Notes under the pieces: model-generated
Database searches by the model: none
The model's input: only the letters and a program-made list of their open reading frames with translations
What the model was told of the DNA's origin: nothing
Shown here: positions 45,004 to 52,860 of the stretch, piece by piece
Position numbering within the stretch: position 1 is the stretch's first letter
Layout of the letters: each line of letters opens with the position of its first letter
Made by a program: the position numbers and the translations under genes
Assembly: GCF_024753205.1 (NCBI RefSeq)
Contig: NZ_JANUGZ010000002.1
Span: forward strand, 992,001 to 1,056,000
Source: Massilia aurea
GTDB lineage: Bacteria > Pseudomonadota > Gammaproteobacteria > Burkholderiales > Burkholderiaceae_D
Reading direction: 5' to 3'
Length of the DNA stretch: 64,000 nt

Positions 45004-46032
45004 TCACTCGGGCGACTCGACCTCATACCCCTTCGCCGCCAGCGCCGCGATCACGCCTTTCGGATCGAAAATATCGTCTATCGACAATAGCGCAAACGTC
45101 GAAGCATTGGTATCCAGCGCCTTCTCGGCCGATGCGATCCACTTCGCATTCGCACGCGCCTTCACGTTCTTCCATTCAGGCTCCGTATCGAGCGCGGCGC
45201 TGTTCATCAGCGCGCCGAAACACGCTTCCTCGCGTTCGGCGTAGTTCAGCTTGCGCATCTCATCCACGTCGCCCTTGGCCCAGGCATTGGCGCGCGCTGT
45301 TGCGCCATCGAGATCCTGCTTCAGTGTGGCCATCGTTGTCCTCAGGCAGGCAGCGTCAGCCAGGTTCGACTTCTTGAAGTTCTTAATCAACGCGCGCGCA
45401 TTGTCCGTCGGTAGTTCAACCTCCGTCGACGTCTGTTTCAGCTCACTCTTCTTGATCAGGGCGAGCAGCTGCTTGCGCACCGCATAGCCGTTGACCAGGC
45501 CCGCCTCCTTGCGCGCCGCTTCCGTCAACGCCTGCGCGGCAAAGATCGGCCGCTCGCGTTCGACATCGCTGTTCTCCGGGAGGTAGGTTGCCTTGAGCGT
45601 GCTCCACTGCGCGTAATCTTCCTGCGGCAGAACATCACGCAGCTGCGCGCCATCCGGATTCTTGCGCATGCCGATCAGGCTTGGCAACAGCGTGACCATT
45701 TTGAAAAAGCCCGGCTTGGCTGTGGCGCCTGGTGGTGACAGGTACTCCTGCGAATGCTTGATGACGTTTTCCACCTGCTGCGAACGCCATGTTATGTTCT
45801 TCGGCAGCGGCGCATAGGTGCCAAACACCCACAGCACATGATCGCCCTTCTTTACCTTCCACATGCCAGGGCCAGGGCGCTGGGCGACGACGTGAATCTG
45901 TTCCGGCGCAGGTTCGATCGCGTCCGTGGTGACAACCGCGGCAGGCGGGGCACCGGCCCCGTCAATCGACTGTGCCCATCCAGGGGCAGCCAGCAACGAC
46001 AAGCACAGTGCGGGAACGACGAGTGGGCGCAT
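45004..46032 (-). CDS. TraB/GumN-family protein, exported
   Basis: 342 residues from ATG 46032. A signal peptide (MRPLVVPALCLSLLAAPGWA) precedes a TraB/GumN-type domain: MWKVKKGDHVLWVFGTYAPL, then NITWRSQQVENVIKHSQEYL and GWAKGD-type end segment NAWAKGDVDEMRKL. The family is related to Tiki-type metalloproteases, but the usual GxxH is replaced here by GTYAP, so the metal site may be lost. Function is unknown; probably periplasmic. The longer frame to 46224 is less likely because the signal peptide starts at 46032. Confidence 0.8.
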   Translation of the reverse strand: MRPLVVPALCLSLLAAPGWAQSIDGAGAPPAAVVTTDAIEPAPEQIHVVAQRPGPGMWKVKKGDHVLWVFGTYAPLPKNITWRSQQVENVIKHSQEYLSPPGATAKPGFFKMVTLLPSLIGMRKNPDGAQLRDVLPQEDYAQWSTLKATYLPENSDVERERPIFAAQALTEAARKEAGLVNGYAVRKQLLALIKKSELKQTSTEVELPTDNARALIKNFKKSNLADAACLRTTMATLKQDLDGATARANAWAKGDVDEMRKLNYAEREEACFGALMNSAALDTEPEWKNVKARANAKWIASAEKALDTNASTFALLSIDDIFDPKGVIAALAAKGYEVESPE

Positions 46033-46201
46033 GAAGGTATCCTGTTGTGAAAGTGGCCAGAAGCGTGCGCCGATTATGAGGCGGCCACTGCGGCGATCAC
46101 AAGGACTTTCGAATGCATACGCAAGATGCAGTGTACGAATAAGGATTGCTTGGGAGGGGTGCAAGCCCGCCTCCGCACGCGTCACGATGCCGCTACGTGG
46201 A

Positions 46202-47737
46202 TCAGTACTCGCCAGACTGCTCAAGCAGCGACTGCGCCACCCGCAAGCCCTCGACCATCACGGCAAACGCTTCGTGCTTGGTTGCCTCGTCCGGCACGCG
46301 CAGCACGTACGATGGGTGATAGATCGTCACGACCCACGCGTCGCCATGGCGCACCGGTTGGCCGAGACTGTCCCTGAGCGTCACGTTCCCCTTCTGCAGC
46401 ACCGATTTGAGCGCAGTGGCCCCCATCGCCACGATCACCTTCGGCTTGCGGGTAGCGATTTCTTTTTCGAGCCAGTAGTGGCAGGCTTCGATCTCTTTCT
46501 GCGCCGGCGTTTTGTGCAGGCGCCGCTTGCCACGCGGCTCCCACTTGAAATGCTTGACGGCGTTGGTGATGTACACGCCCTTGCGGTCCACCTCCGCCTG
46601 CGCAAACACGCGATCGAGCAGCTGGCCGGCCGGCCCGATGAATGGCTGGCCGGACAAGTCCTCCTGGTCGCCCGGCTGCTCGCCGACAAGCATGATCTGC
46701 GCATGGTCCGGCCCGATTCCGCCGACGGCCTGCGTCGCGTGCTGCCACAGTTCGCAGCGCCGGCATTCGTCGAGCTTCGATGGCTGCTCGCGGTCGGGCT
46801 GGGCCTTCTCGGCCGCGATCGGGATCGTGGTGCCGCGGCGCTGGCCCACCTCGGCGACCTGGCCGATGCGGCGCGCGCCCAGGCCGGCTTGGCTGACCAT
46901 CGACGGCACCAGCGCGCCCTCGGGCAGGTTCTTCCAGAAGCGCGACGGCACATGGCTTTGCATGACCTTCGTGTTCAGGCGCGCGGGGTTAAAGATGCTG
47001 CGGTAGTAGGTCAGCCACAGCGCCTCGCCGTCGTCTTCGAGGTCGGCGGGGCCGGACATCAATGGCCCCGCATCGTGCAGCGTAGCGCCGTCCCACAGCA
47101 CGCTGGCTTCGGGCGTGGCGATCATCCAGGTCATCTTGCCCATGCGGGCAACAAAATGTTCGGCCACCTGCGGCAGCACGTCGTGCGCGGGTTCGAACCA
47201 GGCGACGAACTGCGGCGGCCCGGCCTCGATCGGCCGCTCACGAAAGCGGATATACGCAAACATGTCGTGCACCTCGCGCCGCACCGCCTTGACCATCGAC
47301 GTCAGCCGCGCGCCATCGGGGTCGGCGGGCGACTGCACATCGTGCTCGCCCTGCTGCCAACGCCAGACCACGCGGTACAGGAAGGCCCAGCGGTCTTGGT
47401 CGCGGTAGCAGGCGGCCGTCTGCAGCATCTCCATCAGCGAGCGCGGTACCTGCGGCCTGGGCGTGGCTTGTGCCACCCGTTCGGCAGGCGGGGCGGCGAG
47501 AAGGTCGCCAGTCGGCTGCACCGTCTCCAGAGCCGATGCGGGCGCTGCCGGCGCGCTCGAAAACAAATCGGCGCCGGGCTCGCCCCAGGTCACCGCCTCG
47601 GGCGGCACGCCTGCGCGCAACAGGGCGCGGGCCGTGGCGCGCCACTCGACGAACGAGGCCACCAGCAGCGGCTGGCCTGCGCGGACCGCGGCGACGGCTT
47701 CGCTGGCGACGACGGCTGCGCTGGCCGCGGAGGTCAT
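46202..47737 (-). CDS. DUF4130 plus UdgX-type uracil-DNA glycosylase fusion
   Basis: 511 residues. The N-terminal two-thirds is a DUF4130-type domain (SFVEWRATARALLRAGV; TAACYRDQDRWAFLYRVVWR; FVAWFEPAHDVLPQVAEHFV; STIYHP-like core). The C-terminal third is a family 4-like UDG: LVGEQPGDQEDLSGQPFIGP (motif A), TNAVKHFKWEPRGKRRLHKT and IYHPSYVLR (motif B). The KRRLH sequence is the UdgX-specific loop (KRRIH in studied UdgX), whose His bonds covalently to the abasic sugar after uracil removal. It overlaps the upstream radical SAM gene as ATGA, so the two are co-translated. Start ATG 47737 fits that overlap. Confidence 0.87.
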   Translation of the reverse strand: MTSAASAAVVASEAVAAVRAGQPLLVASFVEWRATARALLRAGVPPEAVTWGEPGADLFSSAPAAPASALETVQPTGDLLAAPPAERVAQATPRPQVPRSLMEMLQTAACYRDQDRWAFLYRVVWRWQQGEHDVQSPADPDGARLTSMVKAVRREVHDMFAYIRFRERPIEAGPPQFVAWFEPAHDVLPQVAEHFVARMGKMTWMIATPEASVLWDGATLHDAGPLMSGPADLEDDGEALWLTYYRSIFNPARLNTKVMQSHVPSRFWKNLPEGALVPSMVSQAGLGARRIGQVAEVGQRRGTTIPIAAEKAQPDREQPSKLDECRRCELWQHATQAVGGIGPDHAQIMLVGEQPGDQEDLSGQPFIGPAGQLLDRVFAQAEVDRKGVYITNAVKHFKWEPRGKRRLHKTPAQKEIEACHYWLEKEIATRKPKVIVAMGATALKSVLQKGNVTLRDSLGQPVRHGDAWVVTIYHPSYVLRVPDEATKHEAFAVMVEGLRVAQSLLEQSGEY

Positions 47738-48963
47738 GCTGCCTGCAGCTCCGGCCACAGGTTCATCTGCTGCGGCGCATCGGCCATGTGCTTGCGCAAC
47801 AGGTCGGAGCTGGTCGCGCCCTGCGCCGGCTTGTAGTCGGCGGTGATGACAAACGGTGCCAGCTTTTTCAGGCTGCAGCGCAGCCGCGATAAATCTTCCC
47901 AGCGGATGCGGCGAATGCGGCGCAGATCCGCGATGCGCTTGGCGTTGCGCAGGCCAATGCCGGGGATGCGCGCGATCAGCGTCGCATCGACGCGGTTCAG
48001 GTCCATCGGAAACTGGTCGCGGTTCGACAGCGCCCAGGCCAGCTTGGGATCAATGTCCAGCGCCAGGTTGCCCGTCTGCGGCATGATTTCGCCAGCCGTG
48101 AAGCCGTAGCTGCGCAGCAGGAAATCGGCCTGGTACAGGCGGTGCTCGCGCAGCAGCGGCGGTGGCGCGAGCGGCACGCTCTTGGGGCTTTGCGGGATCG
48201 GGCTGAACGCGGAGTAGTACACGCGCTTGAGTTTATAGCTGCCGTACAGCGTCTCGGCCGTGTTGAGGATCGTGTGGTCGTCGCTGGCATCAGCCCCGAC
48301 GATCATCTGCGTGCTCTGGCCGGCCGGCGCGAACGCGGGCGACCTTGGCTCTTCGGCTTTTTCATCGAGCTTGCGCCGGATGGAGCCCATCGCCAGCTTG
48401 ATCGTGTGCACGCTCTTTTCGGGCGCGAGCTTCGTCACGCTGTCGTGCGTGGGCAGCTCGATATTGACCGACAGGCGATCGGCCCAGCGCCCCGCTTCGG
48501 TGATCAACAGCGGGTCGGCATCGGGAATCGTCTTGAGGTGGATGTAGCCGCGGAAGTTGTGCACCTCGCGCAAGGTGCGCGCCACGGCCACCAGCTGCTC
48601 CATCGTGTAGTCGGCCGACTGGATGATGCCGGAGCTGAGGAACAGGCCATCGATGTAGTTGCGCAGGTAAAAATCCTGCGTCAGCTTGACCACTTCATCG
48701 ACCGCAAAGCGGGCGCGCGGCACGTTCGACGTGCGCCGGTTGATGCAGTACTGGCAGTCGTAGATGCAGAAGTTGGTGAGCAGGATCTTGAGCAGCGAGA
48801 CGCAGCGACCATCGGGCGTGTAGCTGTGGCAGATGCCCATGCCGGTGGTGGCGCCCAGGCCGTCCTTGCCCTCGGAGCCGCGCTTGGGCGCACCGCTGCT
48901 GGCGCAGGATGCGTCGTACTTGGCCGCGTCGGCCAGGATTTCGAGCTTGTCGTTGAGTTCCAT
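47734..48963 (-). CDS. Radical SAM protein, putative DNA modification/repair type
   Basis: 409 residues from ATG 48963 (MELNDKLEILADAAKYDASC). The cluster-binding motif is ILLTNFCIYDCQYCINRRTS (CxxxCxxC), and the C terminus has a helix-hairpin-helix DNA-binding motif (DATLIARIPGIGLRNAKRIA). An N-terminal Cys-containing tail and the extended GMGICHSYTPDGRCVSLLKI are as in the family named putative DNA modification/repair radical SAM. Its reaction is not established. It is co-operonic with DUF4130-UdgX, its usual genomic partner, and a LexA box lies just upstream. Confidence 0.88.
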   Translation of the reverse strand: MELNDKLEILADAAKYDASCASSGAPKRGSEGKDGLGATTGMGICHSYTPDGRCVSLLKILLTNFCIYDCQYCINRRTSNVPRARFAVDEVVKLTQDFYLRNYIDGLFLSSGIIQSADYTMEQLVAVARTLREVHNFRGYIHLKTIPDADPLLITEAGRWADRLSVNIELPTHDSVTKLAPEKSVHTIKLAMGSIRRKLDEKAEEPRSPAFAPAGQSTQMIVGADASDDHTILNTAETLYGSYKLKRVYYSAFSPIPQSPKSVPLAPPPLLREHRLYQADFLLRSYGFTAGEIMPQTGNLALDIDPKLAWALSNRDQFPMDLNRVDATLIARIPGIGLRNAKRIADLRRIRRIRWEDLSRLRCSLKKLAPFVITADYKPAQGATSSDLLRKHMADAPQQMNLWPELQAA

Positions 48964-48976
48964 CGGACGCCCGTGG

Positions 48977-48996
48977 CTGTATGGGCATACAGTATA
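48977..48996 (-). promoter_or_regulatory. LexA (SOS) box with overlapping -10 ahead of the radical SAM-UdgX operon
   Basis: CTGTATGGGCATACAG at 48977-48992 is a near-perfect inverted repeat of CTGT-N8-ACAG type. On the minus strand TATACT (48996-48991) overlaps it. The radical SAM ATG is 13 bases beyond the box. This indicates DNA-damage induction of the operon; the site looks like those for nadK-recN and the D12 methylase. Confidence 0.8.
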
Positions 48997-49071
48997 GCGT
49001 GGCGTGTCATGACAGAGGGTGCGGCAGCGCACCCGTGCGGGGGTGGCGCCGGTTCAAAGACGGGACGCTAG

Positions 49072-50622
49072 TTATGCGTGCAGCAAGCCTTCGGCCAGCG
49101 ACAACTGCTGCGCATCCATGCGGCGCGCGGTGCGGGCCAGGTAGTCGCGTGCCGGTCCGATCCCGGCGCCGCCCGCCCGATGCAGCCACGCATACGCTTC
49201 CACCAGATCGCGCGGCGCGCCCTGCCCCGCCGCATACATCACGCCCAGGTTGAACTGGGCGCGCGCGTGGCCCTGGCGCGCCGCGCACAGGTACCAGAAA
49301 TGGGCGGCTTCGTAATCCTTGTCCGCGCCCTTGGCGCAGTCGTAGCGCAGCCCCAGTTCGAACTGCGCCAGCGCGTGCTTCTGGTCGGCCGCCTTGTGCA
49401 GCCAGTCGGTGGCTTCGGCCGGGTCGCCCAGATCGAGCCGGTCGAGCAGCGTGGCCACCATGTACTGCGCCGCCGCGTAACCCTGAGCCGCGGCGCGCCG
49501 GTACCACCCAAGTGCCTGCACGCTGTCCTGCGCCGCGCCGATGCCGTTTTCGTGGCGCAGGCCCAGGTCGAACTGCGCGCGCAGGTGGCCCTGTTCGGCG
49601 GCCTTGCGGTACCACGCCGTGGCCTCCACCGCATCGCGCTCGACGCCGTTGCCCGTGTCGAGGAGCTGCCCGAGGTGGTACTGCGCCACCGGCAAGCCCT
49701 GCTCGGCCGCACGCCGGTACCAGATGGCCGCCTGCGCCGCATCCTGCACCACGCCCTGGCCGTGCTCGTGACGCATGCCCAGGCTGTCCTGCGCGCCCGC
49801 ATGGCCCTGCTGCGCGGCGCGCCGGTACCAGATGGCGGCCAGCGCGTCGTCCTGCGGCACGCCGTGGCCGGTATCGTACATCAGCGCCAGATTGAACTGC
49901 GAGCTGGCATGGCCCTGGATGCCCGCGCGGCCGTACCACAGCATCGCCTGTTCGCCGTCCGCTTCCACGTCCTGGCCCTTGTCGTAGCGCAGCCCGAGAT
50001 TGAACTGGGCCGGCGCGTAGCCCTGCAGCGCGGCCTTGCGCAGCCAGCCGAGCGCCTGCACCGGATCGCGCGCCACGCCCTGGCCGCTGTCGTAGCGCAG
50101 GCCCAGGCTGTACTGCGAACGGGCGTAACCCTGTGTGGCGGCGCGCCGGTACCAGTCCAGCGCCGCATCGTGGTCCTGCGCCACGCCCTTGCCGGTGTCG
50201 TACATCATCCCGAGATTGTGCTGGGCGCCCGGCTCGCCCTGCTCTGCGGCGAGGCGGAACCAGTGCAGCGCGCGGCCCACGTCCTGCGCCACGCCCTGCC
50301 CCTTGGCGTACAGCCAGCCCAGGTTGTACTGGGCCAGCGCGTAGCCCTGGCTGGCGGCGCGCTCGTACCAGTGGGCGGCCAGCATGAAGTCCTGCGGCAC
50401 ACCCTGGCCCTTCTGCAGCATCACGCCGAGGTTGTACTGGGCCTGCGCCAGATTGGCCGTGGCCGCGCGCCGGTACCAGCTCACCGCCAGTTCATCGCTT
50501 TGCGCCACGCCCTGGCCGTTCACGTACATGAAGCCCATGCTGTGCTGGGCCTCGGCCACGCCCCGCTCGGCCAGGCCTTTCACACGCAGGAATTCGGCGC
50601 TGTACAACGACGTGTCGGGCAT
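49072..50622 (-). CDS. Sel1-like repeat protein
   Basis: 516 residues from ATG 50622 (a GTG at 50628 is also possible). It consists almost entirely of about 13 Sel1 repeats of 36 residues, each with the pattern A.Y.LG..Y..G.GV..D...A..WYRRAA.QG. The N terminus is short and there is no clear signal peptide. Sel1 repeats fold into superhelical scaffolds that bind proteins. It starts immediately after the stop of the GGDEF-EAL gene, so it may be the scaffold of that signalling operon. Confidence 0.87.
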   Translation of the reverse strand: MPDTSLYSAEFLRVKGLAERGVAEAQHSMGFMYVNGQGVAQSDELAVSWYRRAATANLAQAQYNLGVMLQKGQGVPQDFMLAAHWYERAASQGYALAQYNLGWLYAKGQGVAQDVGRALHWFRLAAEQGEPGAQHNLGMMYDTGKGVAQDHDAALDWYRRAATQGYARSQYSLGLRYDSGQGVARDPVQALGWLRKAALQGYAPAQFNLGLRYDKGQDVEADGEQAMLWYGRAGIQGHASSQFNLALMYDTGHGVPQDDALAAIWYRRAAQQGHAGAQDSLGMRHEHGQGVVQDAAQAAIWYRRAAEQGLPVAQYHLGQLLDTGNGVERDAVEATAWYRKAAEQGHLRAQFDLGLRHENGIGAAQDSVQALGWYRRAAAQGYAAAQYMVATLLDRLDLGDPAEATDWLHKAADQKHALAQFELGLRYDCAKGADKDYEAAHFWYLCAARQGHARAQFNLGVMYAAGQGAPRDLVEAYAWLHRAGGAGIGPARDYLARTARRMDAQQLSLAEGLLHA

Positions 50623-50628
50623 GCCCAC

Positions 50629-52851
50629 TCAGGCCAGCACGGCGCGCAGGTTCGATCCGGGCCGGGTGCGCAGCGCCACCATGAAGTCGCCCAGCGAAAT
50701 CGGGCGGTAGAACAGATAGCCCTGCATCGTCATGCAACCGTTGGCGCGCAGGTAGCGCGCCTGTTCCTCGGTCTCGACGCCTTCGGCGATCAGGTTCAGG
50801 CCCAGGCCACGCGCGATCGAGATGATCGCCAGGATCACCGGATAGTGGCCGTCTTCCTCGTGGATCTCCTTGACGAACGACTGGTCGATCTTGATCGTGT
50901 GGATCGGGAAGCGGTGCAGGTACGACAGCGACGAGTAGCCGGTGCCGAAGTCGTCGATCGCGATCGACACGCCCAGCTCGCACAGTTTGTTGAGCTGCTC
51001 GATTGCATACTGCGGGTTACGGATGCAGATGTTCTCGGTGATCTCGACTTCGATCTGCTGCGGCGAGATCGCGTAGCGCGCCAGGGCCCCGCGCATCTTC
51101 TCGAAGAAGTCGCCGCGATCGAGGTATTGCGGCGACAGGTTCAGCGAGAGACGGATGTCGCTGCCGCCGACGGCGTTCCAGCGCAGCATGTCGCGGCACA
51201 GCGCGCCGATCATCCAGTCCGAAATCGGCAGCATCAGCCCGTTTTCTTCGGCGAACGGCAAAAATTCGCCGGCCGACAAGCGCCCGCGCGTTGGATGGTT
51301 CCAGCGCATCAGCGCTTCGGCGCCTGTGATGTTGCCGGTCATGGCGTCGATCTGCGGCTGGTAGAACATCTCCAGCTCGTCGTGCTCGAGCGCACGGCGC
51401 AGCGCCTGTTCCAGCGCGATCTTCTGGTGCGACACTTCGAGCATCGAGTCGTGATAGAAGCTGTGGCCGTTCTTGCCCAGCGCTTTCACCTGGTACATCG
51501 CGATGTCGGCGTGGCGCAGCAGTTCGTCGATCGATTCGCCATCTTTCGGATAGATCGCGATGCCGATCGAGGCCGAGATGTGCACTTCGTGGCCATCGAG
51601 GTCGAACGGCAGCTGCAGGCAGGCCAGGAATTTGTCGGCGACCATGCGCGCATCGTCGTGGCTGACCAGTTCGGGCAGCACGATGGTGAATTCGTCGCCG
51701 CCCTGGCGCGCCAGCGTGTCGCCCTTGCGCAGGCATTCCTTCAGGCGGCTGGCCGCCTGCTGCAGCAGTTCGTCGCCCTTGACGTGGCCGAGCGTGTCGT
51801 TCACGAGCTTGAAGCGATCGAGGTCGATGAACATCACCGCGAGTTCGGTCTGCTTGCGCTTGGCCTGGATCACGGCCAGCCCCAGGCGGTCCTTGAACAG
51901 GATGCGGTTTGGCAGGTCGGTCAGGATGTCGTGATAGGCCTGATAGGCGATGACTTCCTCGGCGCGCTTCCTGTCCGTGATATCGCGCGCCACGCCGTAG
52001 GTGCCGAAGAACTCGAGCTTTTTCACTTCCTGGTCCGGCACATGCATGCCGATCGCGTTCAGCGAAATCGTCATCAGCGTCGTGTTGAACGTGCGGTCGT
52101 TGCTGGTGTTGCCATTCCCGCCCCGGCACTTCAGGCGCAGTTCGACGTTGCGCGATGCGCGTTCGTCGATGCGGCGCTCGTTGAACACATAGCGCGCGCG
52201 TTCCAGGTCTTCTTCGTGCACGACGATCGAGTAATGCTTGCCGATCAGCTCTTCGCGCGTGTAGCCGAGCAGCTGGTAGGCGCGGTCATTGACGAACGTG
52301 AAGCGGCCTTCGTGATTGAGCGTATAGATGATGTCCGGCGACGAGTCGACCAGGTAGCGGTACATCTTCTCGGAGTTCTCGAGCTGGTTCGCGATGCGCG
52401 CGTTTTCCAGCGCCAGGCGCCGGCGTCCCAGTGCGTTGCTGACGGTCGAGAGCAGCTCTTCGCGGCTGTACGGCTTGCGCAGGTAGCTGTAGGCGCCGCG
52501 CTTGAGCGCGCCGATCGCGGCGTCGATGCCCACCTCGCCGCTCATCACGATCACATCGGCGTCGATGCCCCTGTCGTTGATGAAGTCCATGATCTCGTGG
52601 CCGCCGATATCGGGCAGGCGCAGGTCGAGCAGGACCAGGTCGAAGCGCTGGCGCGACAGCTGCGCCAGCGCTTCGGTGCCGGATGGCGCGGTCACGAGGC
52701 GGTAGCCACGCCCCTGAAGCAATTCGTACAGCGACGCCAGCAGACGGGGTTCATCGTCGACCAGCAGCAGGCGTGGCTGGCTGTCGGCGTCGAGTGTCGG
52801 GGAAAACGGGGATGGTTCACCAGGGAGCATGGTGGCAGGGTGCGCGTGCAT
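50629..52851 (-). CDS. REC-PAS-GGDEF-EAL cyclic-di-GMP protein
   Basis: 740 residues. REC domain (about 27-145) has D32 D33 and phosphoacceptor D76 in DLVLLDLRLPDIGG; PAS (about 165-280) has YLVDSSPDIIYTLNHEGRF and YQLLGYTREELIGKHY; GGDEF (about 305-465) has RQGGDEFTIVLPE with RKGD inhibitory-site residues five bases upstream; EAL (about 480-730) has AEALMRWNHPTRG, IDDFGTGYSSLSYL and TIKIDQSFVKEI. Both synthesis and breakdown motifs are intact, so it may be bifunctional or one activity may be dominant. It is transcribed with an HDOD-histidine kinase that could phosphorylate the REC domain. Confidence 0.94.
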   Translation of the reverse strand: MHAHPATMLPGEPSPFSPTLDADSQPRLLLVDDEPRLLASLYELLQGRGYRLVTAPSGTEALAQLSRQRFDLVLLDLRLPDIGGHEIMDFINDRGIDADVIVMSGEVGIDAAIGALKRGAYSYLRKPYSREELLSTVSNALGRRRLALENARIANQLENSEKMYRYLVDSSPDIIYTLNHEGRFTFVNDRAYQLLGYTREELIGKHYSIVVHEEDLERARYVFNERRIDERASRNVELRLKCRGGNGNTSNDRTFNTTLMTISLNAIGMHVPDQEVKKLEFFGTYGVARDITDRKRAEEVIAYQAYHDILTDLPNRILFKDRLGLAVIQAKRKQTELAVMFIDLDRFKLVNDTLGHVKGDELLQQAASRLKECLRKGDTLARQGGDEFTIVLPELVSHDDARMVADKFLACLQLPFDLDGHEVHISASIGIAIYPKDGESIDELLRHADIAMYQVKALGKNGHSFYHDSMLEVSHQKIALEQALRRALEHDELEMFYQPQIDAMTGNITGAEALMRWNHPTRGRLSAGEFLPFAEENGLMLPISDWMIGALCRDMLRWNAVGGSDIRLSLNLSPQYLDRGDFFEKMRGALARYAISPQQIEVEITENICIRNPQYAIEQLNKLCELGVSIAIDDFGTGYSSLSYLHRFPIHTIKIDQSFVKEIHEEDGHYPVILAIISIARGLGLNLIAEGVETEEQARYLRANGCMTMQGYLFYRPISLGDFMVALRTRPGSNLRAVLA

Positions 52852-52860
52852 GGTGAGGGG

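Noticed and set aside
45926..47836. 636-codon plus-strand frame opposite the UdgX gene
   Set aside because: Antisense shadow; the minus-strand gene has the UDG motifs and coupling to its neighbour.
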